Position numbers and translations under genes: made by a program. A model generated the notes under the pieces. It was given only the letters and a program-made list of their open reading frames with translations. It made no database searches and was not told the origin of the DNA. This document shows positions 9,358 through 22,084 of a DNA stretch of 64,000 bases, piece after piece. The DNA lies in contig NZ_LMVC01000002.1 of the NCBI RefSeq assembly GCF_001510655.1, positions 579,700 to 643,699 of the forward strand, given 5' to 3'. The stretch comes from Fictibacillus sp. FJAT-27399 (GTDB taxonomy: Bacteria > Bacillota > Bacilli > Bacillales > Fictibacillaceae). Position 1 is the stretch's first letter, and the number at the start of each line of letters is the position of its first letter.

Positions 9358-9872
9358 GGCGCATTATAACAGCTACCGTTTTAAACCAGAGCGGTGTGTT
9401 AAACCGGCTGACAGGACTCCTGACAAAAAGGCAATTTAACATTGAGAGCATCACAGTAGGACATTCCGATGATCCGGGGATATCAAAAATTACGATTGTT
9501 GTGCAGGTCGAGGATGACAGAAAACTCGAACAGCTGCTTAAACAGCTGCATAAACAGATCGATGTGCTGAAAGTAAAAGATCTCACCGATATGGCACTTG
9601 TAGCCAGGGAATTGGCACTGATTAAAGTGATTACCACACCAGATACACGGAGTGAGATTAAAGTTATTATTGAGCCTTTCAGAGCAGCCATCATTGATGT
9701 AAGCCTTGAAAACGTCACGATTGAGGTGACAGGCGACAATGAAAAAGTAGAGGCATTGATCGAGCTGCTGCGGCCATACGGAATTAAGGAAATTTCCAGA
9801 ACAGGGCTTACCGCAATGCCGCGCGGAACACAAAAAACAGTGTATAACCTGAATCAGTTTTCTATTATCTAA
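9354..9872 (+). CDS. ilvH: Acetolactate synthase, regulatory subunit
   Basis: An ACT-domain subunit conferring valine feedback inhibition on IlvB. It is 172 aa. The N-terminal ACT domain (about 4-75) starts [21 protein letters not shown]; a conserved ALS small-subunit C-terminal domain follows (about 80-160), ending with the typical [11 protein letters not shown]. Its ATG overlaps the ilvB TGA, indicating translational coupling. Confidence 0.94.
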   Translation: MRRIITATVLNQSGVLNRLTGLLTKRQFNIESITVGHSDDPGISKITIVVQVEDDRKLEQLLKQLHKQIDVLKVKDLTDMALVARELALIKVITTPDTRSEIKVIIEPFRAAIIDVSLENVTIEVTGDNEKVEALIELLRPYGIKEISRTGLTAMPRGTQKTVYNLNQFSII

Positions 9873-9884
9873 AAATAACTATAA

Positions 9885-12465
<2,581 letters not shown>

Positions 12466-12486
12466 ATTTTATGAGGAGGGGTCAAG

Positions 12487-13584
12487 ATGGAAAAAACAAT
12501 TACAGTCTTGCCGGGTGACGGAATCGGACCGGAAGTAATGAAAGGGGCATTGCGGGTGCTCAGAGCCATTGAATCCCGATTTCAGCATCGTTTTACAGTG
12601 ACCGAGATGCCGATCGGCGGTAAAGCCATCGATGAGACAGGAAATCCACTGCCCCCTGAAACGCTTGAACAATGCAAGAAGAGTGACGCGGTTCTTTTGG
12701 GAGCCGTGGGTGGACCTAAATGGGATGGCATGGATCAGCGTCCCGAACACGGACTGCTCCAAATCCGTAAGGAACTTAACGTTTTCGCCAATCTGAGGCC
12801 GGTTAAAGCATTCAGTCCATTAGCAGATATTTCTCCGCTAAAACCTGAACTGATCAAAAATGTAGACTTGGTGTTTGTAAGAGAACTGACAGGTGGCTTG
12901 TATTTCGCTCAGCCAAAAGGAAGAACAGGATCCGATGAAGCGGTAGACACGCTGTACTATCATAGGCAAGAGATTGAGAGAGTAGTGAAAAAGGCGTTTG
13001 AACTCGCGGCTTCCAGAACCGGAAAGCTGACTTCAGTGGATAAAGCCAATGTGCTGGAATCAAGCAAACTATGGAGGGAAGTTGTAAACGAAATAGCGAA
13101 GAGCTTTCCAGATGTTAAAGTTGAACACATGCTTGTTGACAATGCGGCCATGCAGCTTGTCCGGAACCCTGCACAATTTGATGTCATCGTGACAGAGAAT
13201 ATGTTTGGCGACATCTTGTCTGATGAAGCCTCCATGATTACGGGATCTCTTGGAATGCTTGCTTCGGCATCATTGAGTGAAGAAGGTGCAGGATTGTATG
13301 AACCCGTTCATGGTTCAGCTCCTGATATTGCAGGAACTAATACGGCCAATCCGCTGGGAATGGTCCTTTCAGCAGCAATGATGCTCAGACATTCCTTTCA
13401 TATGAACGAAGAGGCGGATGCCATTGAAATGGCTGTTCAGGAAGTCCTGAACGCGAAATTCCGTACGGGTGACATACAAACCAAAAAGAGCAGAGTCTCT
13501 ACAACAGATGAAATGGTGGAACAGTTGGTTTACCGGCTGGAGGAAAACGCGGCGGCCGCAACGCTGCTTGAAGTATATGTGTAA
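12487..13584 (+). CDS. leuB: 3-isopropylmalate dehydrogenase
   Basis: NAD+-dependent oxidative decarboxylation of 3-isopropylmalate. It is 365 aa, the normal length. Visible features: LPGDGIGPEV at the N-terminus, VRELTGGLYF, DKANVLESSKLWREV, and the metal-binding NMFGDILSDEASMITGSLGML followed by EPVHGSAPDIAG. SD GAGGAGGGG lies 7 nt before ATG. The gap to leuC is 15 nt. Confidence 0.97.
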   Translation: MEKTITVLPGDGIGPEVMKGALRVLRAIESRFQHRFTVTEMPIGGKAIDETGNPLPPETLEQCKKSDAVLLGAVGGPKWDGMDQRPEHGLLQIRKELNVFANLRPVKAFSPLADISPLKPELIKNVDLVFVRELTGGLYFAQPKGRTGSDEAVDTLYYHRQEIERVVKKAFELAASRTGKLTSVDKANVLESSKLWREVVNEIAKSFPDVKVEHMLVDNAAMQLVRNPAQFDVIVTENMFGDILSDEASMITGSLGMLASASLSEEGAGLYEPVHGSAPDIAGTNTANPLGMVLSAAMMLRHSFHMNEEADAIEMAVQEVLNAKFRTGDIQTKKSRVSTTDEMVEQLVYRLEENAAAATLLEVYV

Positions 13585-13599
13585 GGAGGAAGGCGCAAA

Positions 13600-15033
13600 A
13601 TGGCAAAAACAATCATAGATAAAATCTGGGACAATCACGCAGTCATTCAGGAAATGAACAAGCCCGCTCTTTTATATATTGACCTGCACCTCCTTCATGA
13701 GGTGACTTCCCCACAAGCCTTTGCCGGCTTGCGGGAAAAAAATAGAAAAGTCCGAAAACCCGGCCTTTGTTTTGCAACGATGGATCATAACATACCGACC
13801 AAAAATCGGTTTGTCATTGATGACCGCATCGCGCTGAAGCAAATTCAAACCCTTGAGGAAAACTGCAAAGAATATGGTATTCATTTGGAAGGTCTTGACT
13901 CTGCTGACCAGGGAATCGTACATGTCATCGGTCCGGAGCTTGGCCTGACGGTACCCGGCAAAACTATCGTATGCGGAGACAGCCATACTTCTACACACGG
14001 AGCGTTTGGTGCCTTGGCTTTTGGGATTGGAACGAGCGAAGTGGAGCATGTTCTGGCCACCCAGACACTTTGGCAGCAAAAACCGAAGCAGCTCAAAGTG
14101 AATATTGAAGGAAAACCAGGATTCGGCGTAACAGCCAAAGACATTGTACTTGCTCTTATTGCCAGCCATGGTACTAACGCCGGTGCGGGACATGTCATTG
14201 AATTTACGGGAGAGACGGTAAGAAATTTCACAATGGAAGAACGGATGACATTGTGCAACATGTCCATTGAAGCGGGTGCGAAAGCAGGTTTGATTGAACC
14301 AGATGATACAACGTATGAGTATATTAGAGGAAGAAAATACGCTCCTAAAGATTATGAATTTGAAGAAAAAGTGAAGCAGTGGGAGGATCTTAAGTCGGAT
14401 TCCAATGCCTCATACGACAAAGTTATCGAGATCGATGCATCAGAAGTTGAACCGATGGTCACCTGGGGAACGAATCCGTCAATGGGTGTGGGAATCTCTG
14501 AGAATGTTCCTTCATTTAAAGAAGGGCAACCAGAAAGAGAGAGAGAATCCCTGCAAAAAGCACTTGCCTATATGGGTCTAGCACCGGGACAGTCTCTGAC
14601 TGAAGTACCTGTTCAGCACGTATTCATCGGGTCTTGTACAAATTCAAGGCTAAGTGATCTGAAGGCTGCAGCTCAAGTCATTAAAGGAAAAAAAGTTCAC
14701 GATGGGGTCAACGCGATTGTGGTTCCTGGTTCACAGCAAGTAAAAGTTAAGGCAGAAGAAGAAGGTCTGCACCATGTTTTTCAGGAAGCAGGCTTTGAAT
14801 GGAGAGATTCAGGATGCTCCATGTGTCTTGGGATGAACCCGGATATCGTTCCGGAAGGCGAGAGATGTGCCTCCACATCCAACAGAAACTTTGAGGGCAG
14901 GCAGGGCAAAGGAGCGAGAACTCATCTTGTGAGTCCGGCGATGGCCGCAGCAGCTGCCATTGAAGGTAAATTCGTGGACGTCCGAAAATTTGTTTCAGGT
15001 ACGAGAGAAGGTGAAGCGTATGCCAGGATTTAA
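13600..15033 (+). CDS. leuC: 3-isopropylmalate dehydratase, large subunit
   Basis: The aconitase-family 4Fe-4S subunit that isomerises 2- to 3-isopropylmalate with LeuD. It is 477 aa. Visible features: the substrate-site [21 protein letters not shown], and cluster cysteines in IGSCTNSR and in [12 protein letters not shown]. The C-terminal tail is a few residues longer than in B. subtilis and runs 14 nt past the leuD start. Confidence 0.96.
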   Translation: MAKTIIDKIWDNHAVIQEMNKPALLYIDLHLLHEVTSPQAFAGLREKNRKVRKPGLCFATMDHNIPTKNRFVIDDRIALKQIQTLEENCKEYGIHLEGLDSADQGIVHVIGPELGLTVPGKTIVCGDSHTSTHGAFGALAFGIGTSEVEHVLATQTLWQQKPKQLKVNIEGKPGFGVTAKDIVLALIASHGTNAGAGHVIEFTGETVRNFTMEERMTLCNMSIEAGAKAGLIEPDDTTYEYIRGRKYAPKDYEFEEKVKQWEDLKSDSNASYDKVIEIDASEVEPMVTWGTNPSMGVGISENVPSFKEGQPERERESLQKALAYMGLAPGQSLTEVPVQHVFIGSCTNSRLSDLKAAAQVIKGKKVHDGVNAIVVPGSQQVKVKAEEEGLHHVFQEAGFEWRDSGCSMCLGMNPDIVPEGERCASTSNRNFEGRQGKGARTHLVSPAMAAAAAIEGKFVDVRKFVSGTREGEAYARI

Positions 15034-15610
15034 GACTTTTACCGGAACAGCAGCCGTATTAGACCGTGAAAATGTGGATACAGATCAGATTATTCCTAAG
15101 CAATTCCTAAAACGGGTCGAGCGCAGTGGGTTTGGCCAGTATTTGTTTTTCGATTGGCGTTTCAACCGTGATGGCACCCCGAACACTGAATTTGAACTGA
15201 ATCAGGAGGATGCAGAGGGAGCTGAGGTTTTAATCGCAGGTGCAAATTTCGGATGCGGATCTTCGAGAGAGCACGCTCCATGGGCACTGAAGGATTATGG
15301 ATTCAAAGTCATTATCGCTCCTGACTTTGCGGATATCTTCTATAATAACTCTTTGAAGAATGGCATTCTCGTCATCACCCTGCCTAAACCGGTGATTGAT
15401 CAATTGAAAACCAGTTTGGAAAACGGGAATAAGAAGTTAACCGTCAGCCTGGACCGCCAGGAAATCTCTGCAGGTACAAAGGTGGCAGCTTCGTTCGATT
15501 TTGATCCCTATTGGAAAGAGATGCTGCAGAACGGCTGGGATGAAATTTCAATCACCATGCGGTATGATGAAGAGATCAGCCAATTCGAGAACAAGATGGG
15601 AGTAGTCTAA
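15020..15610 (+). CDS. leuD: 3-isopropylmalate dehydratase, small subunit
   Basis: The aconitase swivel-domain subunit partnering LeuC. The start at 15020 ([18 protein letters not shown]) is chosen over an upstream in-frame start because it matches the family N-terminus and has an AAGGTGA site; this gives 196 aa. Visible features: [13 protein letters not shown], the [17 protein letters not shown] active-site loop, [13 protein letters not shown]. It is the last gene of the ilv-leu block and overlaps leuC. Confidence 0.95.
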   Translation: MPGFKTFTGTAAVLDRENVDTDQIIPKQFLKRVERSGFGQYLFFDWRFNRDGTPNTEFELNQEDAEGAEVLIAGANFGCGSSREHAPWALKDYGFKVIIAPDFADIFYNNSLKNGILVITLPKPVIDQLKTSLENGNKKLTVSLDRQEISAGTKVAASFDFDPYWKEMLQNGWDEISITMRYDEEISQFENKMGVV

Positions 15611-15613
15611 CAG

Positions 15614-15728
15614 CCAAATGCAGCCGTTCACTTCCAAGATCCGGCCATTTGGTTTGAATAACAGTTAGGCGGGAATAATAGTGTTTAGTGGCATCGGGAT
15701 GGCGTAAGCCTTCTATCCTATTATTCCC
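15614..15728 (+). other. Two strong stem-loops in the leuD-ysoA gap
   Basis: Stem A (15614-15652): CCAAATG, 2-nt bulge, GCCG pair with CGGC-CATTTGG around a 15-nt loop. Stem B (15671-15728): a perfect 11-bp stem GGGAATAATAG / CTATTATTCCC enclosing 36 nt. Within it GGC-GUAA-GCC forms a GNRA tetraloop hairpin, extendable by GGAT/ATCC. Neither has a clear U-run. Function unknown; they may be 3'-end stabilisers, an RNA element, or a leader for ysoA. Confidence 0.5.
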
Positions 15729-15760
15729 TATCCCTTATAGGGAAATTTGTACATATGAGC

Positions 15761-15796
15761 AATCCTGCACAATGGCTGTGCAGGATTTATTGTTAC
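15761..15796 (+). terminator. Terminator-like hairpin before ysoA
   Basis: AATCCTGCACA, 5-nt loop, TGTGCAGGATT (15761-15787), then a modest T-rich stretch. Probably ends ilv-leu transcription. The rest of 15729-15878 shows no other clear element. Confidence 0.7.
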
Positions 15797-15878
15797 TTCC
15801 TGAAGACTGACTCATCTTGAGTTTACGCCTTTAAACTGTTAAACTGATGCAAATAGAAACTGGAAGTGAAGAAACCTA

Positions 15879-16931
15879 ATGGCTAATGAAAAAAAAGGTA
15901 AGAAAATCAGCAATGTCGTACTGTTCCCTAATTTGCCGGCCAGATTGCTTGAAAAAGGAATGTCTTCCCTAAAAGCAAAGCAATTTAAGGAATCTTTATC
16001 CTGTTTTCTTCAGCTGCTGGAGATAGAACCGGGACATTCTCAGGGACATCTGGGTGTTGTGTTAAGCCTGATTGAACTTGGCCAGCTTCAAGAAGCGAAA
16101 ATAAGAGCAGATAAAATGCTCAAGCAGGGAATCGGAGAATATTTTGATGTATTGCAGATTTATCTTTCTGTCCTTATTCAGCTTTCAGAATATGAATCCG
16201 TCGTGTCAGTTGTTGAAGCGGTGCTTGAGGAACATCAGCTTCCAGCCGCTCAGGCAGAATCCTTTTATCAGCTTTTGCATTTCAGCCGGAAGATGACAGA
16301 TGATTCAGAACCGCCGATTGATCTATCACCAGAGCCGCACCAGGACCGTTCCAAAGAAATTGAAACCCTTCGGAACATGATGACAAGTGGTGAAATACAT
16401 AACCAGTGGATTGCCATGCAGCAATTAAGCTATATGAATCCAGAGGATACTATAGCGGTTTACCGGGAGTTCTTAGAAAATGAAGAGGGTAACCCAGGCA
16501 TCAAGACCATGGCACTAAACTATTTAAAATCAAAGGACATACAGGAAACCGTAACCTTACATAAGTTTGGAAATACCTATTCCATCAACATTCAGGAACT
16601 TCACGATGTCTATGAAGATCCATTTAACCTTGAAGTAAAAAAAGAATTGGAGGATCGGCTGGAACAGGATAATCCGACTCTGACAGAATTTGCTGTTACG
16701 ATTTGGTGGGACTACATACTTGCTATTTATCCTCAGGTGCCCGAACCGGCAGATTCTCATTATTGGGCACGTGCCCTTCAGTGTGCAGCTGGTAAACTGA
16801 GCGGTATGGACACCTGTGATGCCATAGAATCCGAAATCGAGATCCATCCTGAAAGTTTAGAAAAAGCGGTCGAACAGCTCCTTGATATTGAGAGGTTTAC
16901 GTTCGGCCCGAATAAATTTCAAGGATACTAA
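15879..16931 (+). CDS. ysoA: TPR-repeat protein YsoA
   Basis: A 350-aa soluble protein of unknown function. The N-terminal half (about 20-140) has tetratricopeptide-like helices, e.g. KAKQFKESLSCFLQLLEIEPG and the following LGVVLSLIELGQLQEAK. The C-terminal half is helical and acidic with no recognised motif. By position, between leuD and tig, it is the B. subtilis ysoA equivalent. The start ATG has only a weak AAGTGAAG site. Confidence 0.75.
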   Translation: MANEKKGKKISNVVLFPNLPARLLEKGMSSLKAKQFKESLSCFLQLLEIEPGHSQGHLGVVLSLIELGQLQEAKIRADKMLKQGIGEYFDVLQIYLSVLIQLSEYESVVSVVEAVLEEHQLPAAQAESFYQLLHFSRKMTDDSEPPIDLSPEPHQDRSKEIETLRNMMTSGEIHNQWIAMQQLSYMNPEDTIAVYREFLENEEGNPGIKTMALNYLKSKDIQETVTLHKFGNTYSINIQELHDVYEDPFNLEVKKELEDRLEQDNPTLTEFAVTIWWDYILAIYPQVPEPADSHYWARALQCAAGKLSGMDTCDAIESEIEIHPESLEKAVEQLLDIERFTFGPNKFQGY

Positions 16932-16954
16932 TACGGAAACAATCCGGGTCTTTG

Positions 16955-16982
16955 TTGAAATACAAGTCTGTTATGATATAAT
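16955..16982 (+). promoter_or_regulatory. Promoter for tig
   Basis: TTGAAA (16955-16960), 16-nt spacer, TATAAT (16977-16982), with an extended -10 TGA immediately before. It lies 63 nt upstream of the tig ATG. Confidence 0.8.
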
Positions 16983-17045
16983 GGAATGGTTGTAACGAAA
17001 ATGTAAGATTTTCAATGAAATACGTAATGTTGGAGGGAACTTTGA

Positions 17046-18341
17046 ATGAGTGCAAAATGGGAAAAGTTAGAAGGTAATCAAGGTGTCTTAACGATTGAAG
17101 TTGAGGCTTCTGAAGTAGATACAGCTCTTGACCAGGCATTTAAAAAAGTGGTTAAACAGGTAAACGTACCAGGTTTCCGTAAAGGAAAAATGCCAAGAAA
17201 AATGTTTGAACAGCGTTTTGGAGTAGAATCTCTATACCAAGATGCTCTGGACATCATCTTGCCGCAAGCATACAGCCAAGCTGTAGAAGAAGCTGGGATT
17301 GATCCAGTTGACCGTCCAGAGGTTGACATCGAGCAAATGGAAAAAGGAAGCAACCTTGTTTTCACTGCTAAAGTTACAGTAAAACCTGAAGTTAAGCTTG
17401 GTGAATATAAAGGGCTTGAAGTTACTGAATTCGACGCATCTGTAACAGACGAAGATGTTGACAGCGAAATCAAGCGTCTTCAAGAGCAGCAAGCTGAGCT
17501 TGTTGTAAAAGAAGAAGGCGAAGTAGAAAACGGTGATACAGCTGTTATCGATTTCGAAGGATTCGTTGACGGAGAAGCGTTCGAAGGCGGAAAAGCTGAG
17601 AACTATCCACTTGAAATCGGATCTGGTTCTTTCATCCCTGGATTTGAAGAGCAATTGATCGGAGACAAAGCAGGTACTGAAAAAGAGGTTAACATTACGT
17701 TCCCTGAAGAATACCATGCAACTGAGCTTGCTGGTAAGCCTGCAGTCTTCAAAGTGAAAATCCATGAAATTAAATCAAAACAGCTTCCTGAGCTAAACGA
17801 CGAATTTGCTAAAGAAGCTGATGCAGAAGTTGAAACGCTTGACGCTCTTAAAGCAAGCATCCGTACGAAGCTTGAAGAAAGCAAAAAGCATGAAGCTGAG
17901 CACCACACTCGCGATACAGTCGTTGACAAAGCGGTTGATGCAGCAGAAGTGGATATTCCAGAAGCAATGGTCAACACAGAATTAGACCGTATGGTTCAAG
18001 AATTTGGACAACGTCTGCAAATGCAAGGTATGAACCTTGACCTTTACTTCCAGTTCTCTGGCACGGATGAAGCTGCTCTTCGTGAGCAAATGAAAGAAGA
18101 TGCTGGAAAACGCGTGAAAACGAACCTAGTACTTGAAGCGATCTCTGAAGCTGAAAAAATTGAAGCTACGGAAGAAGAAATCAATGAAGAGCTTAAGAAA
18201 ATGGCTGAAATGTACAACATGGACGTGGAGAAAATTACGCAAATGCTTGCTATGCAAGGCGGAAACGACGCAGTAGCAGCTGATCTTAAAATCAGAAAAG
18301 CTATTGACCTGCTAGTGGATAACAGCAAAACAATTGCATAA
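17046..18341 (+). CDS. tig: Trigger factor, ribosome-associated chaperone
   Basis: Binds nascent chains at the ribosome exit and has peptidyl-prolyl isomerase activity. It is 431 aa. The N-terminal ribosome-binding domain contains the signature GFRKGKMPR (about residue 40); an FKBP-type PPIase domain spans about 160-245 ([19 protein letters not shown]); a helical C-terminal chaperone domain follows. SD TTGGAGGG. Synonymous codon choice looks strongly biased, as in highly expressed Bacillus genes. Confidence 0.97.
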   Translation: MSAKWEKLEGNQGVLTIEVEASEVDTALDQAFKKVVKQVNVPGFRKGKMPRKMFEQRFGVESLYQDALDIILPQAYSQAVEEAGIDPVDRPEVDIEQMEKGSNLVFTAKVTVKPEVKLGEYKGLEVTEFDASVTDEDVDSEIKRLQEQQAELVVKEEGEVENGDTAVIDFEGFVDGEAFEGGKAENYPLEIGSGSFIPGFEEQLIGDKAGTEKEVNITFPEEYHATELAGKPAVFKVKIHEIKSKQLPELNDEFAKEADAEVETLDALKASIRTKLEESKKHEAEHHTRDTVVDKAVDAAEVDIPEAMVNTELDRMVQEFGQRLQMQGMNLDLYFQFSGTDEAALREQMKEDAGKRVKTNLVLEAISEAEKIEATEEEINEELKKMAEMYNMDVEKITQMLAMQGGNDAVAADLKIRKAIDLLVDNSKTIA

Positions 18342-18359
18342 GATAGAGTAAGGTCTGGC

Positions 18360-18388
18360 AAGGCACGAACTTTTCGTGCCTTGTTTTA
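18360..18388 (+). terminator. Terminator after tig
   Basis: AAGGCACGAA, 3-nt loop, TTCGTGCCTT, then GTTTTAT. Confidence 0.88.
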
Positions 18389-18446
18389 TATAATTATTTA
18401 TCATTCTTGGCAGGAAAAAGCGCTTTTTTATTGAAACTTTTTTAAA

Positions 18447-18481
18447 GGCTTTATTTTAGGATTAAGGTTTTAAAATAAGCC
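18447..18481. repeat. AT-rich inverted repeat in the tig-clpX gap
   Basis: GGCTT-t-ATTTTA pairs with TAAAAT-AAGCC around a 12-nt centre, with no T-run. The 380-nt gap 18342-18721 otherwise holds the tig terminator and the clpX promoter region. Confidence 0.5.
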
Positions 18482-18573
18482 ATAAGGTTAATACTTATAG
18501 AACACATTGATTCCAGCCAAATACATACTATTAATTGTCAAGGAAGGGTTTTTATTTCCGTTCATTAGGGGAT

Positions 18574-18585
18574 ATATGATACAAT
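18574..18585 (+). promoter_or_regulatory. Possible extended -10 promoter for clpX
   Basis: TATGATACAAT gives TGA plus TACAAT, an extended -10. I cannot find a good -35 at standard spacing. It lies 137 nt upstream of the clpX start. No CtsR-type repeat was seen here. Confidence 0.4.
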
Positions 18586-18721
18586 CCAATACATAAACTT
18601 GCGGAAATGAAATCAGTAAGCACTTGAAATAATTGCTTACGGTGTAATGAAACAAGCATATCTGGAAACGGTATGAAAAGGTAATTGGTTTCATCCAATT
18701 TAAGGTTTAGGGGTGATTTCA

Positions 18722-19996
18722 TTGTTTAAATTCAATGACGAAAAAGGGCAGCTGAAATGTTCCTTTTGTGGAAAAACGCAGGATCAAGTTCGTAAACTGG
18801 TAGCAGGACCAGGTGTATATATTTGTGACGAGTGTATCGAGCTATGCACTGAAATTGTGGAAGAGGAGCTTGGTACAGAAGAGGATGTAGAGCTTAAGGA
18901 AGTTCCGAAGCCAATGGAAATCCGCAAGATTCTCGATGAATATGTCATTGGCCAGGAACAGGCTAAGAAGTCTCTTTCCGTAGCAGTATATAACCACTAC
19001 AAACGCATTAATTCTTCACAAAAGTCCGATGAAGTGGAGCTTGCAAAAAGTAACATCGCCATGATCGGGCCAACAGGAAGCGGTAAAACGCTATTGGCTC
19101 AAACGCTTGCCAGAATCCTAAATGTTCCTTTCGCTATTGCTGATGCGACTTCTTTAACAGAAGCCGGTTATGTGGGCGAAGACGTTGAGAACATTTTGCT
19201 TAAATTGATTCAAGCGGCTGATTACGATGTAGAAAAAGCTGAAAAAGGCATTATTTACATTGATGAAATCGATAAAATTGCCAGAAAGTCTGAAAATCCT
19301 TCCATTACCCGTGATGTATCTGGTGAAGGTGTACAGCAGGCCCTTCTTAAAATCTTAGAAGGTACCGTTGCAAGCGTACCTCCGCAAGGCGGAAGAAAGC
19401 ATCCGCATCAGGAGTTCATTCAAATCGATACCACAAATATTCTATTTATTTGCGGTGGTGCATTTGATGGCATCGAACAAATCATCAAACGCCGTTTAGG
19501 GAAAAAAGTCATCGGATTCAGCTCTGAATCCAGACAGGCAGAACTTAAAGCAGGAGAATACCTGGCAAAAGTATTGCCTGAAGATTTGCTTCGCTTTGGT
19601 CTTATCCCGGAATTCATCGGCCGTCTGCCTGTGACTGCAAGTCTAACTCCGCTTGATGAGGATGCACTTGTTGAAATTTTGACAAAACCAAAAAATGCGC
19701 TAGTTAAGCAATACCAAAAGCTTCTTGATCTTGATGGTGTTGAACTTGAGTTCAACGAAGAAGCTCTTACTGAAATTGCTAATCAGGCTATCGAACGCAA
19801 AACTGGTGCACGTGGTCTGCGTTCTATCATTGAAGGAATGATGCTGGACGTTATGTTCGAACTTCCTTCCCGTGAAGACGTGGCTAAGTGTATCATTACA
19901 AAAGAAACGGTAGCTGATAAAGTTCCGCCAAAACTCGAACTTGAGGACGGCACAATTGTGGAACCTAAAAAGGAAACACCGAAAGAAAGTGCGTAA
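18722..19996 (+). CDS. clpX: ATP-dependent Clp protease ATPase subunit ClpX
   Basis: An AAA+ unfoldase feeding substrates to ClpP. The likely start is TTG at 18722, because it yields LFKFNDEKG, which matches the B. subtilis N-terminus MFKFNEEKG, and lies downstream of a GGGGTGAT site; this gives 424 aa. The GTG at 18713 would add three residues. Zinc-binding Cys are at 13, 16, 35 and 38; Walker A GPTGSGKT is near residue 117; Walker B IYIDEIDK; sensor and pore regions ([21 protein letters not shown]) are intact. A terminator follows. Confidence 0.96.
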   Translation: MFKFNDEKGQLKCSFCGKTQDQVRKLVAGPGVYICDECIELCTEIVEEELGTEEDVELKEVPKPMEIRKILDEYVIGQEQAKKSLSVAVYNHYKRINSSQKSDEVELAKSNIAMIGPTGSGKTLLAQTLARILNVPFAIADATSLTEAGYVGEDVENILLKLIQAADYDVEKAEKGIIYIDEIDKIARKSENPSITRDVSGEGVQQALLKILEGTVASVPPQGGRKHPHQEFIQIDTTNILFICGGAFDGIEQIIKRRLGKKVIGFSSESRQAELKAGEYLAKVLPEDLLRFGLIPEFIGRLPVTASLTPLDEDALVEILTKPKNALVKQYQKLLDLDGVELEFNEEALTEIANQAIERKTGARGLRSIIEGMMLDVMFELPSREDVAKCIITKETVADKVPPKLELEDGTIVEPKKETPKESA

Positions 19997-20004
19997 GAAG
20001 AATT

Positions 20005-20037
20005 AAAACCAGCCTCTAGGGGCTGGTTTTTTTGTTT
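20005..20037 (+). terminator. Terminator after clpX
   Basis: AAAACCAGCC, 6-nt loop, GGCTGGTTTT with continuing T. Confidence 0.93.
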
Positions 20038-20111
20038 TGAGTCATATGTTTTTATCTATGAAAACTTGAGCGATTCTATAGCATAACCTCCTCACCTTTT
20101 CCATTTTCTCT

Positions 20112-20141
20112 GTTTAGTCCAGTACCCACTCGGAGATACTA
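20112..20141 (+). promoter_or_regulatory. Sigma-F type (forespore) promoter for lonB
   Basis: GTTTA (20112-20116), exactly 15 nt, then GGAGATACTA (20132-20141). This fits the sigma-F pattern GYWTA-N15-GGNRANANTW. It ends 29 nt before the lonB ATG. B. subtilis lonB is known to be transcribed by sigma-F in the forespore, which supports the reading. Confidence 0.7.
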
Positions 20142-20170
20142 GGAGCATAAAAAAAATTCGGGAGGAAGAA

Positions 20171-21844
20171 ATGAACTGGACTGGAATCGCTTTACTCATT
20201 CAGCTGTTTTTTGGAATTGTAATTGGACTTTACTTTTGGAACTTGTTGAAGAGCCAGCGCACTCAGAAAGTGAGTATTGATAAAGAATCAAAGAAGGAAA
20301 TGGACCAATTGCGGAAGATGCGGTCGATCTCTTTGACTGAACCGCTGTCTGAACGAGTCAGACCGGGGAAGTTTGCTGATATCGTCGGCCAGCAGGATGG
20401 TATCAAGGCTCTGCATGCTGCGCTTTGCGGACCTAATCCACAGCATGTGATTGTTTATGGACCTCCAGGTGTCGGAAAAACCGCTGCAGCACGTCTCGTA
20501 CTCGAAGAGGCGAAGCGGAATAAGAAGTCACCATTCCGTCCCACTTCGGTATTCGTTGAATTGGATGCAACGACAGCCAGATTTGACGAACGTGGGATTG
20601 CAGATCCTTTGATCGGTTCCGTTCATGACCCAATCTATCAGGGAGCGGGGGCGATGGGGCAGGCCGGAATTCCACAGCCAAAACAAGGAGCGGTAACAAA
20701 CGCTCACGGCGGCGTCCTTTTTATTGATGAAATTGGAGAACTTCACCCGATTCAGATGAATAAATTGCTCAAAGTACTAGAAGACCGAAAAGTATTTTTA
20801 GAGAGCGCTTATTATAATGAAGAAAATACAAACATACCTTCACACATCCATGATATTTTTCAAAATGGCCTTCCTGCTGATTTTAGGCTAATTGGGGCAA
20901 CCACACGAACGCCAGATGAAATTCCGCCTGCTATCCGATCACGTTGTTTGGAAGTCTTCTTTAGAGAGCTTCAGCCTCCCGAAATTCAGCAGATCGCTAT
21001 GAAAGCAGCAGATAAAGTAACCATGAATGTAGAAGAAGATTCGGTCGAGCTGCTCTCCAAGTATGCTAAAAATGGCCGTGAAGCCGTAAATATGATGCAG
21101 ATTGCAGCAGGGCTGGCGATTACAGAAGACCGAAATTTCATCAAAAAAGCGGATTTGGAATGGGTCATCCATTCCAGCCAGATGACTCCGCGTCCAGAGA
21201 GTAAGATCTCTGAAGAACCAAAGGTGGGGCTAGTAAACGGACTTGCAGTCTACGGCCCTAACAGCGGATCATTGCTGGAGATTGAAGTCACCGTTTTACC
21301 TGCGAAAAAACAGGGTACGATTACGATAACAGGTATAGTGGAAGAAGAATCGATCGGCAATAATACAAAGTCAATCAGAAGAAAAAGCCTGGCAAAAGGA
21401 TCGGTCGAAAATGTACTGACCGTCCTTCGAAATATGGGAGTAGATTCTGCGCTGTATGATATTCATGTCAATTTTCCAGGCGGCGGGCCGGTCGATGGGC
21501 CGTCAGCAGGGATCGCGATCGCGACTTCAATTTATTCAGCGATCCACAATGTGGAGATTGATAATGAACTGGCTATGACCGGTGAATTAAGCGTACATGG
21601 AAAAGTGAAGCCGGTCGGAGGCGTGATGGCCAAAGTATTAGCCGCTAAACTTGCGGGAGTCAAGAAGGTCATCATTCCAAAAGATAACGATCAGGCTATA
21701 CTTCGGGAGATAACTGGCATAGAGATCATTCCAGTGACAAAATTATCTCAGGTGTTTCAACTCGCTTTTCCTGAAATGGATAAAGGTAATCAGCAGGCCA
21801 TTCCTGCTTCAGCCTTTTTACAGTCCCCTCCTAAATCTGTCTGA
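20171..21844 (+). CDS. lonB: LonB, membrane-anchored Lon-type protease
   Basis: An ATP-dependent serine protease of the sporulating cell. It is 557 aa with one N-terminal membrane segment (about 5-25), then an AAA+ domain with Walker A GPPGVGKT at 97-104 and Walker B VLFIDEIGEL. The C-terminal Lon protease domain has the Ser in DGPSAGIAIATS and the Lys downstream in GKVKPVGGVMAKV. SD GGGAGGAAG. It precedes lonA as in B. subtilis. The sigma-F-like promoter points to forespore expression. Confidence 0.95.
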   Translation: MNWTGIALLIQLFFGIVIGLYFWNLLKSQRTQKVSIDKESKKEMDQLRKMRSISLTEPLSERVRPGKFADIVGQQDGIKALHAALCGPNPQHVIVYGPPGVGKTAAARLVLEEAKRNKKSPFRPTSVFVELDATTARFDERGIADPLIGSVHDPIYQGAGAMGQAGIPQPKQGAVTNAHGGVLFIDEIGELHPIQMNKLLKVLEDRKVFLESAYYNEENTNIPSHIHDIFQNGLPADFRLIGATTRTPDEIPPAIRSRCLEVFFRELQPPEIQQIAMKAADKVTMNVEEDSVELLSKYAKNGREAVNMMQIAAGLAITEDRNFIKKADLEWVIHSSQMTPRPESKISEEPKVGLVNGLAVYGPNSGSLLEIEVTVLPAKKQGTITITGIVEEESIGNNTKSIRRKSLAKGSVENVLTVLRNMGVDSALYDIHVNFPGGGPVDGPSAGIAIATSIYSAIHNVEIDNELAMTGELSVHGKVKPVGGVMAKVLAAKLAGVKKVIIPKDNDQAILREITGIEIIPVTKLSQVFQLAFPEMDKGNQQAIPASAFLQSPPKSV

Positions 21845-21861
21845 AGAGGGGGCTTTGCTTT
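21822..21861 (+). terminator. Terminator overlapping the lonB 3' end
   Basis: AGTCCCCTC pairs with GAGGGGGCT around the lonB stop codon, followed by a T-rich run. The final lonB codons form the left arm. Confidence 0.65.
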
Positions 21862-21884
21862 CGAGTATGAAAATGAGCTCCAAT

Positions 21885-21913
21885 TAGACAAAATGGCTCT
21901 TTATAGGTAGAAT
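21885..21913 (+). promoter_or_regulatory. Possible sigma-A promoter for lonA
   Basis: TAGACA (21885-21890), 17-nt spacer, TAGAAT (21908-21913), each one base off consensus. It leaves a 171-nt leader before lonA in which I see no riboswitch or CtsR repeat. Confidence 0.5.
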
Positions 21914-22084
21914 TGTACAAAGACTGAAGAAATTTCTTCATTGTCTTGTGGCATTACAATTGTATGTTAAAGCTCTCTGAGGCGAACTCAATACTGCTGT
22001 GAAGCTGAAAATGCCATTAATAAAAATAGGCTGCATGAATTTGAAATCATTCAATACATTAAGCAGTATTCGGAGGTGTGTTAA

